Shown one piece after another: positions 25,274 through 33,705 of a DNA stretch of 42,273 nt. Numbering within the stretch: position 1 is the first letter of the stretch; every line of letters begins with the position of its first letter. The stretch spans positions 1-42,273 of the forward strand of contig JASLLE010000014.1 of NCBI GenBank assembly GCA_030747175.1, in the 5' to 3' direction. The DNA is from Dehalococcoidia bacterium (GTDB lineage: Bacteria > Chloroflexota > Dehalococcoidia > Lucifugimonadales > Lucifugimonadaceae). Below the pieces are notes generated by a model, which was given only the letters and a program-made list of their open reading frames with translations, made no database searches and was not told the DNA's origin. The position numbers and the translations under genes are program-made.

Positions 25274-26298
25274 CCGCTCGCGCCGCCATCTGGCGCAAGC
25301 GGACGGCCCAGCTTCTTCCGGAGTTCCGCGTATGCGGCACACGGGGTCTCGAAAACATACGCCGGGTCGTTGACCGTAATCCCGCTGGCGCCGAGGCGGC
25401 GCATGTAGTCGATGGCCGGTATCAGATCGTTTTTGGGAACGACAACCTGGACGGAGAACCATGAACCGCCAGTTTTACTGAACACGGGAGCGACCGTCGG
25501 ACCCTGAAGGCCGGAGTAGCGCGGATCCGAATTGACGCGTCCGGCGACCGTCTCCGCCGATTCGCCTTCGATGTTTGCGACCACCCACTGAAAGTCTTGT
25601 CCTGCCACCCGGGATTCAAGACGCTCAAGGATGTGCCGGACCGGCTCCAGCCCGGCATCGTCGCGATCCAGCGATGCCAGGTTTCCGATGAGCACGGCTG
25701 AGGAACGGAGCACCGGCGGATCGTCCAGTCGTCGCAATCGGTTCTGGCGCAGGGTTGTCCCGCTCGCCGTGATATCGGCGATCATGTCGGCGTCACCGAT
25801 CTCCGGCCGGGCTTCGAGACCGCCCTTGGCGTCGACCGGCTCGTATGCGATGCCGTGCTTTGCCAGGTATCGGCCCACGAGGCGCGGGTACTTGGTTGCG
25901 ACCCGAAGGACTCGGCCGCTTTTCTCTATATCTGCCGCCTTCCCGGCGAGGTCTTCGACCGTGTGAGTTCCTGCCCATTCGTCCGGCACAGCCAGGACAA
26001 GCTCCGCCCCACCGAATTTGAGGTCAGGGATCAGGATGATGGCATCACCGTCGTCGTCATGCACCTCTTCGAACTGGTCGAGTCCGACGATCCCGATGTG
26101 GGCCACGGCGCGATCGACAAGCCCGGTGATGTCGGAGGCGCGCTGAAACAGCGCTTCGACGCCGTCGACAGACGGGATACGCGCCGTGTACGTGCGGCTA
26201 CTGGAACGATTGACGCGCAATCCGGCGTCCCGCAACAGGTCCGTGGCGGAGGTTGCGAGTGCGCCTTCAGATGGAAGGGCGATACGGAGATCTGGCAC
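25270..26298 (-). CDS. hisG: ATP phosphoribosyltransferase, long form
   Basis: HisG joins ATP and PRPP in the first, feedback-controlled step of histidine synthesis. The product has LRIALPSEGALA, a GIVGLDQFEE segment, the PRPP loop region DMIADITASGTTLRQNRL, and a C-terminal regulatory domain (about 265-335, WFSVQVVVPKNDLIPAIDYMRRLGASGITV) that binds histidine in long-form enzymes. At 342 residues it is longer than usual, with an acidic insert DDDGDA near residue 83. No hisZ is needed for the long form. It is the first gene of the his run. Confidence 0.94.
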   Translation of the reverse strand: MPDLRIALPSEGALATSATDLLRDAGLRVNRSSSRTYTARIPSVDGVEALFQRASDITGLVDRAVAHIGIVGLDQFEEVHDDDGDAIILIPDLKFGGAELVLAVPDEWAGTHTVEDLAGKAADIEKSGRVLRVATKYPRLVGRYLAKHGIAYEPVDAKGGLEARPEIGDADMIADITASGTTLRQNRLRRLDDPPVLRSSAVLIGNLASLDRDDAGLEPVRHILERLESRVAGQDFQWVVANIEGESAETVAGRVNSDPRYSGLQGPTVAPVFSKTGGSWFSVQVVVPKNDLIPAIDYMRRLGASGITVNDPAYVFETPCAAYAELRKKLGRPLAPDGGASG

Positions 26299-26597
26299 TG
26301 ATATACGGGTACCGACGAAGATGGTGGCGGCGTCTCAGGCGCCGGTCGCCAACAGGCGACGAGATATTGTAAACGGCGTCAGACCAGCGCGTCCTGCGGT
26401 CGTCGCAGGTCGCGGAGGCTTTCACGCGCGTCCTGAGGCTCACGAAGGACAACTCCTACAACACTTAGCGTGGGCGGGACCGGCGCGCCAATGCGCGGAC
26501 AATGTCATCCTGGGCATATATGCCCATCCTGAATCGAGTTCGATACGCCAGAAGGATTTATGTGGGGCACCCCAGGTAGGACCGCCCCGTACGCCCC
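26299..26597. repeat. Gap with two repeat elements, likely his promoter region
   Basis: These 299 bases contain a GCGTCCTGAGGCTCACGAAGGAC element (about 26429-26451) and GTCATCCTGGGCATATATGCCC joined to ATCCTGAATCGAGTTC (about 26503-26541), related to 5276-5307 in inverse orientation. No gene is seen. A hisG promoter should lie near 26300-26400 but no clear boxes were found. Confidence 0.5.
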
Positions 26598-27743
26598 CTA
26601 CTGCCCGCTCGATGCCTTTAGGAGCTCTTCCCTGATCGCCTGCGCGACGATCTCGATCTCACCGTCCTGCAGGTTGATCGGGTCCATGTATATCTCGCCC
26701 ATAAACCCGAGCGGGCTGATGTACACCCTCGGCGAGCGCGCCATCAACCGGCGATGTATCTCCTCGCCATCGGGGCCGCGCCAGTCACGCTCGAAATAAA
26801 TCACGGCGTGCGGTATCGGGTGGTCCTTGTTGTCGTGCTCCACCTGCACCCGGATCCCCGGAATTTCGGTGATCTGATCGACCACCATCTCGCACTGACG
26901 ACGGAAACGTGCGGTTTCTGCGTCCTGGTCCTCGGCAACGAACGCCTCGATGGCGGCGACCAGCCCGACGATCTCCTCCTTGGACACCTTCATCGGGCGT
27001 CCTATCGCCTGGTTTGGAGCGGCGTTCAGACGGGCTGCTTCGATCAGGTCGCCCCGGCCGATCAAGATCCCGGTGCTCTGAGGGCCGCGCATCCCCTTCC
27101 CGCCGCTGAAGCTGACGATGTCCGCTCCGTCGTTCAGGAACCGGGTCAGGTTCTCGCGCGGCGGCAACATCGAAGCGCCATCGCAGATGATCGGGATATC
27201 GTGGCGATGTGCTATCTCGGCCAGTACCGGCAGGGGGATATCACCCGAACCGGTGAATGGCGATACAAGGTGAATAATCCCGGCGGTGCTCGGAGTTATC
27301 GCCGCCTCCACCTCTTCCGGATGGCAGTGCCGCCCCTTGCCGACCTCGACAAACTTCGCCCCCGTCATCAGGTAGGCGTGGTCGTAATGGAAACGGTGCT
27401 GACGCTGGATGATCAACTCGTTCGGGAACCAATCGGTGATCGGCAGACTCTGGATTCGCGCCACATCCGTACCGGTCATGACCGCGGCGGACTGAAGTAC
27501 CAGCCCACCCGCTGCTCCACTCGTGACGAGGGCGGCCTCGACGCCTAACGTCTCGGCGATCATCTCGCCGGCCCGTATCAGGAGCTCATCGATGTTGACG
27601 AACACCTCGGACGATTCCTCGATGGCCTCGATCACCTCCGGGCGCATGCGCGACCCGGAGTGCTTTGTGTTCGTTCCCCCGGCGTTGATAACAGGCGTTA
27701 GCCCCATCCGCTGAAAAACAGATCCGCCGGTCGTCTCACTCAT
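26598..27743 (-). CDS. SelA-like PLP-dependent enzyme (amino-sugar-acid ammonia-lyase/aminotransferase-like)
   Basis: A 381-residue fold-type I PLP enzyme. PLVINAGGTNTKHSG-type start, TSGAAGGLVLQSAA (cofactor phosphate), ICDGAS with the PLP aspartate D188 and SFSGGKGMRGPQ with the lysine K216 are the SelA/DgaE layout. This group includes D-glucosaminate-6-phosphate ammonia-lyase and related enzymes, and is distinct from true selenocysteine synthase, for which the motif context and the lack of selB or selC nearby argue against. It ends a minus-strand block with an amidohydrolase, AKR and mutarotase-like protein, so a sugar-acid or amino-sugar substrate is plausible. Confidence 0.82.
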   Translation of the reverse strand: MSETTGGSVFQRMGLTPVINAGGTNTKHSGSRMRPEVIEAIEESSEVFVNIDELLIRAGEMIAETLGVEAALVTSGAAGGLVLQSAAVMTGTDVARIQSLPITDWFPNELIIQRQHRFHYDHAYLMTGAKFVEVGKGRHCHPEEVEAAITPSTAGIIHLVSPFTGSGDIPLPVLAEIAHRHDIPIICDGASMLPPRENLTRFLNDGADIVSFSGGKGMRGPQSTGILIGRGDLIEAARLNAAPNQAIGRPMKVSKEEIVGLVAAIEAFVAEDQDAETARFRRQCEMVVDQITEIPGIRVQVEHDNKDHPIPHAVIYFERDWRGPDGEEIHRRLMARSPRVYISPLGFMGEIYMDPINLQDGEIEIVAQAIREELLKASSGQ

Positions 27744-27816
27744 CGTTGATCCCCTGTTGCGATTCCTGGGTGTCGTACTCGTGATCGGCGGATTGTATCG
27801 GTCAGACGGTCAGATA

Positions 27817-28374
27817 TCACCCGAACGCAAAAACTATGGACGAGAGTGTGAAGTTCAGGAGGACGCCGATAGCGATTATCCCCGCCACGGGACCGTAATT
27901 TTCGAACGCCAGGGTCGATCTCAACCCGACCGCGATGCCCACAACAATCCATATAGTCGCCGCGACGAACACGAATTCTCCGACACCCGGGAAAAACCCG
28001 AACGCCCTGAGTAGTCCGGGTCCATAGGCGATACCGACCACGCGCAGCATGTTCGGCCGTGACGCCTCGGCGTGAATCGTGTCGAAAATGTAGCTGCGCA
28101 TGAACCACGCGACATGCGCGTAGATCAGCCATCCGGCCACGGTAAGCAAGACGTTCTGGACGACCAGTGATAGGTCGCCCAGGGTACCTATGCCCGCGGC
28201 GATCGCAGCAGCACCGACGAGGATGTAAACCTGTGCTGTTCCCGTCGGGTCTTCCTGGATGCCCCGAAACGTGCGCCTGTTCAGCAGGGCCGCGTTAACC
28301 ACGCGGCTCGCCAGATCCCCTGGCCCATCGGGCGGCTCTGGCTCGAAAGTTCCGCCGCCCGGCTCGTGGTTCAT
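27817..28374 (-). CDS. YIP1-family integral membrane protein
   Basis: A 185-residue protein with a short acidic/proline-rich cytoplasmic start and about five hydrophobic spans: VYILVGAAAIAAGIG, VLLTVAGWLIYAHVAWF, a GIAYGPGLLRAFGFF segment, FVFVAATIWIVVGIAVG and VAGIIAIGVLLNFTL. The pattern and the mid-protein Y-GP motif fit the YIP1 domain. Its role is unknown. The ATG at 28374 overlaps the amidohydrolase stop by four bases, so the two are translationally coupled. It is 73 bp upstream of the SelA-like gene. Confidence 0.75.
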   Translation of the reverse strand: MNHEPGGGTFEPEPPDGPGDLASRVVNAALLNRRTFRGIQEDPTGTAQVYILVGAAAIAAGIGTLGDLSLVVQNVLLTVAGWLIYAHVAWFMRSYIFDTIHAEASRPNMLRVVGIAYGPGLLRAFGFFPGVGEFVFVAATIWIVVGIAVGLRSTLAFENYGPVAGIIAIGVLLNFTLSSIVFAFG

Positions 28375-29159
28375 CCGGGCCGGAAGCCGAAGACCCTCGC
28401 AGCGGTTCGTCCCATCACCTCTTCGGCGTCCTCGCCGCCGGACAGCGCCGGATGGTTCCTGATGCCCTCCAGGGCGTTGTGATAGCCCTCGCGTCCGGCG
28501 CTCGGCGGGAAGTCGCTGCCCCACATCAGGCGCTTCGGACCGAATGCCTCCACCGCCATCTCCACGAAGGGCGGGATTTTCTCAATCCGGTAGTCCGGGG
28601 TCAGGATCTCGGGTCTGTCCGCTATCTCGCCGAGGCCGTGCAGTTTCATGGTCGTGTTCGGCAACTCGGCCAGTTCCATGAGCCTCCTGTATTTCTCGTA
28701 CGGAGGCGTGTGGCCGTGCCCGGCATTACCGAAATGCTCGATGACGATCTGCGTGTCCGGCACAGACGCGATCAATGACCGGTACCCGTCCGTTAAGAAG
28801 CCCTCAAACGTGCCCTGTGCGCTAACTGCAACGCCAAGAGTTCCGGCGGCTTTCCACAACTCCGGCTGCTGCGGGGCTCCGTTGTCGTCGGTATACAACC
28901 GCACGCCGCCCGCGCCGCGCTCCGCCTCGTAGGTCAGCGCGCCGACCTGATCGTCGCCGGTGGGATCGATCTGCACCGCGGCCCTGAACCGGCCCGGGAA
29001 ACGATCACAGCACTCGAACAGGTAGTCGGCGTTATAGGTGCCGCGGTGCTGGAGCAGTAAAGCGTGATCCACCTCATCCATGTCCATGACATGGACCAGC
29101 GTCTCAACCGGCTCAAACCAGTTATGGCTTGCGTGGCAGTGAGTATCTACGATCAACAT
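28371..29159 (-). CDS. Amidohydrolase family (COG2159/COG3618-like) metal-dependent hydrolase
   Basis: A TIM-barrel hydrolase of 262 residues starting MLIVDTHCHASHNW with the HCH metal motif (H7, H9). IVIEHFGNAG and the C-terminal WGSDFPPSAG carry the other conserved His and Asp. Relatives include lactonases such as L-fuconolactonase and L-rhamnonolactonase, as well as decarboxylases. Its ATG overlaps the TAA stop of the aldo/keto reductase by one base (TAATG), and its stop overlaps the YIP1 start. With an aldose dehydrogenase-like neighbour, a sugar lactonase role is the best inference. The frame extends upstream to 29339 without homology. Confidence 0.8.
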   Translation of the reverse strand: MLIVDTHCHASHNWFEPVETLVHVMDMDEVDHALLLQHRGTYNADYLFECCDRFPGRFRAAVQIDPTGDDQVGALTYEAERGAGGVRLYTDDNGAPQQPELWKAAGTLGVAVSAQGTFEGFLTDGYRSLIASVPDTQIVIEHFGNAGHGHTPPYEKYRRLMELAELPNTTMKLHGLGEIADRPEILTPDYRIEKIPPFVEMAVEAFGPKRLMWGSDFPPSAGREGYHNALEGIRNHPALSGGEDAEEVMGRTAARVFGFRPG

Positions 29160-30163
29160 TACGTTGCGATCTCCATGCCGGACAGGCCAACTCCCGAGCC
29201 CTCCCCGAGCACCAGGTCGTCGATCGTTTGCTTGAGGCCGGAAGGCAGGTCCCAGTCGCCTCCCAGGTCTTCGATGATCTCGGCCGGCTTCTTGGCCCCG
29301 GCGAGGGCCACGCTTACGCCCGGGTTGTCCAGGACCCATGCGATGGCGAGCTGCGCGACAGTCTTGCCGTGGTCGGCCGCGATCCCTTTCAACTTCTCCA
29401 CTACGGCTATGTTCGCTGCGAGGTGTTCCGGCCCCCAGTTCTGGATGCCGAAATTGGCGCCGCCCCTTCGCCAGTCGTCGTCGGCAAAGCCTTGATCGGC
29501 GGTCCAGGCGCCGGTAAGCAGCCCGTGTGCCATCGATCCATAGGCCATCACCCCCATCCCGTGCGACTGCACGAACGGCAGAACGTCAGCCTCGGGCCTG
29601 CGGTCGAATATGTGGTAGCCGATCTGGTCGGTGATGATCGGGCTGGTCTGGAGGGATTCCTCCATCATCGGGACGGAGAAGTTGGACACGCCGGTGTGCC
29701 TGATCTTGCCGGCCTTCTTCGCCTCCTCCAGCACCTCCATCGGGTCGGAGAAGGGTCGTGTCTTGTCGGGCCAGTGGATCAGCAGCAGGTCGATGTAATC
29801 GGTCTGAAGCCGCTCCAGGCTGGCGTCGATTGAAGCGCGCAGCAGGTCCGGGTCGGAGTCGGCGACGGTGGCGGCGCGGTTGTCGGAGCTGCCAGCCTGC
29901 CACTCCCGCGCGCCCTTTGTCACGAGGACGATGTCTTCCCGCTTCAAGTCTTTGATGGCTTTACCCATCAGCGTCTCGCCGTAGCCCCAGCCGTACACCG
30001 CGGCCGTGTCGTACAGAGTGATGCCGCCGTTGAAAGCGGCATGTACGGCCGCTATCGCCTCATCATCGTCCAACTCGCCGTACTGCCCGCGACCCATCGG
30101 CCACCCGCCAAAGCCGATCGCCGAGGTCTCTAGTCCTGAGTCGCCAAACGTCCGTGTTCGCAT
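29159..30163 (-). CDS. Aldo/keto reductase, aldose dehydrogenase-like
   Basis: A 334-residue AKR barrel. The full catalytic tetrad is seen: D52 in LYDTAAVYG, Y57, K83 in LVTKGA and H130 in LLLIHWPD. GVSNFS and the C-terminal cofactor region VSVALAGAKKPAEI are typical. Members of this group oxidise L-fucose/D-arabinose-type sugars to lactones (D-threo-aldose dehydrogenases) or reduce aldehydes. Coupling to an amidohydrolase of the lactonase type and nearness to a mutarotase-like protein favour sugar oxidation. The ATG at 30163 follows an AAAGGACCCC ribosome region; an extension to 30427 runs through repeats and is not coding. Confidence 0.88.
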   Translation of the reverse strand: MRTRTFGDSGLETSAIGFGGWPMGRGQYGELDDDEAIAAVHAAFNGGITLYDTAAVYGWGYGETLMGKAIKDLKREDIVLVTKGAREWQAGSSDNRAATVADSDPDLLRASIDASLERLQTDYIDLLLIHWPDKTRPFSDPMEVLEEAKKAGKIRHTGVSNFSVPMMEESLQTSPIITDQIGYHIFDRRPEADVLPFVQSHGMGVMAYGSMAHGLLTGAWTADQGFADDDWRRGGANFGIQNWGPEHLAANIAVVEKLKGIAADHGKTVAQLAIAWVLDNPGVSVALAGAKKPAEIIEDLGGDWDLPSGLKQTIDDLVLGEGSGVGLSGMEIAT

Positions 30164-30695
30164 GTGGGGTCCTTTTGCCTGGTTTAGTAATCGTCGAAGG
30201 TGAATGTTGTCGCCCGCATTTGTATCGGCGCATTGTAGGGGTCTATACACGCGAATGACCGTGCCGCTTTCGGCCTGCGGCTTCATCCGCCTCACCCCAA
30301 CCCTCTCCCGCGACGGGGAGAGGGAGCAAACATGCCGGGATGCAGTAGTAGTGCCCTGAGGCTCTCGAAGGGCCGGGTTTGCAGGCACGTCATCCCGATC
30401 CATGCGGAGGGATCTTCGCCGGTACACCCGTCAGCGTTCACAACTCGAATGTCGCGAAAACCTCCCTCACCGTGACACAACAAGTCATCCTGAGCCGAAG
30501 CGAAGGATCTCGCCGATAGTGGAGCGCGAGCGGATCCGACGTATTTCCGGTTGGCCGGCGGCGAGATCCTTCGTCTCAAGCTCCTCAGGATGAATTCTGG
30601 TGATATCAGGCAGATTGCAGAGAAGTCGCGTGACGTTGAAGTAGGCCACTTGAACCTCCCTCACCCAGCCCTCTCCCACCGGGAGAAGGGCGAAT
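30164..30695. repeat. Densest repeat gap in the window
   Basis: These 532 bases between the AKR and DUF4432 genes hold at least six elements: CTCACCC/CTCTCCC units at 30289-30326 and 30656-30693, a CCCTGAGGCTCTCGAAGGGCC unit (30353-30374), GTCATCCCGATCC-GGATCTTCGCC (30389-30420), and an inverted pair of TCATCCTGAGCC-type units (30484-30515 and 30559-30593). No gene is supported. It may split the operon into two transcripts. Confidence 0.7.
30484..30593. repeat. Inverted pair of TCATCCTGAGCC-type units
   Basis: The unit GTCATCCTGAGCCGAAGCG...GATCTCGCCG at 30484-30515 is faced by CGGCGAGATCCTTCGTC...CAGGATGA at 30559-30593, with 43 bases between. The arms could form a long imperfect hairpin. 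Confidence 0.75.
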
Positions 30696-31778
30696 CTACC
30701 CGCGCGCCACCACGCCGTTCTCGTCAATCCCCGTCACCGATCCACCGCCCGTGTACGCCACCGCCTTGATCGTCACCGATAGCGACTCCCCTGCCCCGAA
30801 ATGTCGCGCCGTACCATTTTCGATGGCCCCGGCCAGCCCGCCGTTGGACAGTGACGTGCACGGTTCTAGACCCACGTTGTAACAACGCCCGTACCACGGA
30901 TATCCCCAGCCGCCGCCGAGGTTTCGCCAGTACCAGAGATACTGGAAAACCTCCGCCGGAAACCGCAGCCCGAAGCCGACGCCCGTCTCCTCGTTCGTCA
31001 CCGCGTACCAGCCCTCCGGCATCTCCGTCATGTAAGCCATGTCGAGAGAACGATCTTCGATGGGCGGCATACGAGTGAAATCGATCAATGACCCGTCTTT
31101 TGCCGGGACGTTTGGCCAGGGTCCCCGGTGGTCGGTCACGAGCTTCGATGAATCGTCTGTCGACTCGTGATCGGTCCACACCGTGCATGCCGGAACGTCC
31201 AGCCGGCAATGTTCTGACAGGAACGGCGCGCCGATGGCCAGGTGCTCCAGCCACACAGCGTCGGCCTCTACCTGCCCATCATTCGTCACCGTCTCGTCCA
31301 GCGACAGTACGCCGCTGCCCCTTTCAAGCGATAGCGTTTTGGTCACCGAGAACGGCGTGCGATACCCTCGTGCGCTGAAAGTCACGGCCACGCGCTCCGG
31401 GGTGTCTTCGTCGATGCGGACGTCCCAGGGCATGGTGCTCATCTCGGCGTGCAACCCCAGCTCGGCTCCGGCCACGGTCGACGGGTATCCGCCGTGCGGC
31501 ACAACCGTCTGCCAGCCGCCCTCGTACACATCCAGCCAGTTGTTCTCCGCGCCGCCGGTGGTCGGGATGAACTTCCGGGGGTCACGAACGCCCCACGGCG
31601 TCCGCCACATGAAGTCTGTGTCGGACGGTTTGTGAACGATGCTGTAGATATCAGCACCCTTGTCGGCCAGCACTATGACACGCAGCAGCTCGTTTTCGAG
31701 CACCACGGTCCGTAAGCCTCGGTAGGTCCAGGCGCTGGAAATCCGGCAGCCGTAAGTTCGTTCGCCCTCGTAATGCAT
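30696..31778 (-). CDS. DUF4432 aldose-1-epimerase-like protein
   Basis: A 360-residue galactose-mutarotase-fold protein of the DUF4432 group: YRGLRTVVLENELLRVIVLADKGADIYSIVHKPSDTDF at the start, then GGWQTVVPHGGYP and a conserved GLEPCTSLSNGG near the end. Such proteins bind or interconvert sugar anomers; the DUF4432 members are poorly studied. It lies 40 bp after a zinc-type dehydrogenase on the same strand and upstream of an AKR and a lactonase-like hydrolase, fitting a sugar-oxidation role. Function is inferred from fold and context. Confidence 0.85.
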   Translation of the reverse strand: MHYEGERTYGCRISSAWTYRGLRTVVLENELLRVIVLADKGADIYSIVHKPSDTDFMWRTPWGVRDPRKFIPTTGGAENNWLDVYEGGWQTVVPHGGYPSTVAGAELGLHAEMSTMPWDVRIDEDTPERVAVTFSARGYRTPFSVTKTLSLERGSGVLSLDETVTNDGQVEADAVWLEHLAIGAPFLSEHCRLDVPACTVWTDHESTDDSSKLVTDHRGPWPNVPAKDGSLIDFTRMPPIEDRSLDMAYMTEMPEGWYAVTNEETGVGFGLRFPAEVFQYLWYWRNLGGGWGYPWYGRCYNVGLEPCTSLSNGGLAGAIENGTARHFGAGESLSVTIKAVAYTGGGSVTGIDENGVVARG

Positions 31779-31818
31779 TGTTTGCGCCCCGTCTTTGAAA
31801 CTCGTGTGGAAATAGCAA

Positions 31819-32847
31819 TCAGGCGTCCGGCGACACCAGGATCCGGAACACGTCTTTGGACTCAGCCGTCATGCGTTCAAAACCGTCCGGGATGACGCGC
31901 TCAAGCGAGATGTGAGCCGACACCAGATCGCCAAGTCGGATCTTGCCCTCGGCGACCAGACGCACCGCAGCGGCCATATCCCCGGTTCCAGCGGCGACGC
32001 TGCCGATGACCCGAAGCTCTTTGCCGACGACTACGTTGAAGTCGGCCTCCGGTTTTGCGGCGTAGATTCCGACCAGTACCACCGTCCCGGCCCGGCGCAC
32101 CCAGTCAAAAGCGTCCAGGGGAGTTCGTGTCGCGCCGGCGGTCTCGACCACGATGTCAGGGCCGATACCCCCCGTAAGCTCGCGCAACCGTTCGCCCGCG
32201 TCGCCCCGGGTCGCGTCAACCACCTCGTCCGCGCCAAGGCGGGCCGCCATCTGCAGGCTGCTCTCACGAACGTCCACGGCATACACGATCGCACCCGCCG
32301 CCTTGAACGCCTGGAGCGTTAACGCACCTACGGTGCCAACCCCGAGTACGGCGACCGATTCGCCAACGCGTACGCCGGATCGCCGCACGGCATGCACGGC
32401 GACCGTCGCGGGCTCCAGCAGCGGCGCTTCGTCGTCCTTCACGGCATCGGGCAGCTTGATCAGGTGATCTGCGGGCCAGGTCATGAATTCGGCCAGCCCA
32501 CCATCTCGCCCCAGACCGGCAACCTCCATGTTTGGACAGGTCGCCTGAGAATCAGACAGGCACCAGAAACAGGCGCCGCAAATCAGCACGTTATCCACCA
32601 TTACCCGATCGCCTACCGACAACCCCGAAATGTTGTCCGGAATCTCCACAACACGCCCGGAGACCTCGTGTCCCATCACCGTCGGTGTGGACGTGATGTA
32701 GGTGGGTCCGAACTGCCATTCCTCGATGTCGGTTGCGCAGATCGACGTGTAAGTTACCCGGATCTTGGCCTCGCCCGGCCCGATTTCGGGTTCCGGGATT
32801 TCCTCCAAACGGACATCATTTTTTGCGTAAAAGACCAGTGCGCGCAT
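31819..32847 (-). CDS. Zinc-dependent medium-chain alcohol/polyol dehydrogenase
   Basis: A 342-residue MDR enzyme. Catalytic zinc residues C37 (ICATD), H60 and E61 (MGHEVSG) and structural zinc cysteines C90, C93, C96 and C104 are all present. The Rossmann motif reads VLGVGTVGALTLQ, and YAVDVRESSLQMA with an acidic residue after the strand suggests NAD use. The closest named groups are sorbitol and threonine dehydrogenases; substrate is not determinable. It is the first gene of the putative sugar-oxidation block and diverges from the GIY-YIG gene across a 134-bp gap in which I see nothing else. Confidence 0.9.
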   Translation of the reverse strand: MRALVFYAKNDVRLEEIPEPEIGPGEAKIRVTYTSICATDIEEWQFGPTYITSTPTVMGHEVSGRVVEIPDNISGLSVGDRVMVDNVLICGACFWCLSDSQATCPNMEVAGLGRDGGLAEFMTWPADHLIKLPDAVKDDEAPLLEPATVAVHAVRRSGVRVGESVAVLGVGTVGALTLQAFKAAGAIVYAVDVRESSLQMAARLGADEVVDATRGDAGERLRELTGGIGPDIVVETAGATRTPLDAFDWVRRAGTVVLVGIYAAKPEADFNVVVGKELRVIGSVAAGTGDMAAAVRLVAEGKIRLGDLVSAHISLERVIPDGFERMTAESKDVFRILVSPDA

Positions 32848-32981
32848 CTTGTCCGCTTCGTAATATCGAAGGGTGGGTGAAGGTGCCGCATTCTTTCACG
32901 GCCCACATCGGCGGGCAACCGGGGCAGGCTGCTCGCTGTATCGCGAATCTGGTGAACGACCTATGCGTCCGGGCAGAGTCG

Positions 32982-33599
32982 ATGTCATTTGCTGAATGCA
33001 GGTTCGGCGGATGCGACGCGCCCGCCGGGCACGCCGAAACGGTCTGCTTCAATCACTACATCGATTTCAAAGCCGGCGCGCTTGATTCCTGTCCGGGTTG
33101 CAGGCTCCTGAAACCCCGGTCGTCCGATCGGTGCCCGGACTGCGCGGCCAGGGCAGCGGGACGCGCGCGAAACCACGACTCACCGTCACGCCTCGCGTCT
33201 CGCGTTGCTGACATTCCTGGAGTTCACGACCGGCTGCATGAACAGCAGGCCATCCGGGAGTTTCGTGGAAGATATGACCCGGAGAGCAGTGATACCTGGG
33301 ATCGAGGTGACGAAAGCGCGACGATCTTCTACGCCTACATCCTGAAAATGGATGGTGGCGAGTTTTATTGCGGACACACCCGGGACCTGAGAGCCCGGCT
33401 GTCAGAGCATCGCGATGGAAACTCCCGGTCGACGGCGGGCCAGCACCCGGTGCTCGTCTGGTTCACCGAGTTACCGACCCGGGCAGAGGCCGCCGGTCTT
33501 GAGGCAGCGCTGAAGGAGTTGAACGACCGTAATCCGCGCGAGATACGCAAGATGGTGATCCGGTTCAAAGACCTCGTCCGTGAGATGTCCGACGGGTAA
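32982..33599 (+). CDS. Zinc-ribbon plus GIY-YIG nuclease-domain protein
   Basis: The 205-residue product joins a cysteine-rich N-terminal region (C6, C11, C22, H25, then CPGC at 37-40 and CPDC at 51-54) to a C-terminal GIY-YIG domain (about 115-190) with YAYIL (117-121), YCGHT (129-133), the following arginines in RDLRARL and a glutamate-rich end. Stand-alone GIY-YIG proteins of the UvrC/YhbQ type nick or bind DNA; the zinc part could direct binding. The ATG at 32982 is the first in a coherent region, but an earlier GTG is possible since the frame is open. It stands alone among metabolic genes. Confidence 0.8.
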   Translation: MSFAECRFGGCDAPAGHAETVCFNHYIDFKAGALDSCPGCRLLKPRSSDRCPDCAARAAGRARNHDSPSRLASRVADIPGVHDRLHEQQAIREFRGRYDPESSDTWDRGDESATIFYAYILKMDGGEFYCGHTRDLRARLSEHRDGNSRSTAGQHPVLVWFTELPTRAEAAGLEAALKELNDRNPREIRKMVIRFKDLVREMSDG

Positions 33600-33705
33600 A
33601 TGGGATCTGGGCGTGCCGTTATAGGATGCGGCCTGTAAGCTCGTTTTACGCGATAGATCACGCCGGGATGGATACAGGTCGCCGGAAAACCAGGGGAAGC
33701 CATAA

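Noticed and set aside
25274-25462. Upstream extension of the hisD frame
   Set aside because: It lies inside the hisG C-terminal coding region, and the ATG at 25273 gives the normal HisD start.
26598-27743. True selenocysteine synthase (selA)
   Set aside because: Length is short for SelA, the motif context fits the broader PLP group, and no selB or selC is nearby.
29160-29339. Upstream extension of the amidohydrolase frame
   Set aside because: Residues are basic and low-complexity and overlap the AKR gene; the HCH motif starts right after the ATG at 29159.
30164-30427. Upstream extension of the AKR frame
   Set aside because: It runs through dispersed repeats; the AKR domain begins at the ATG at 30163.
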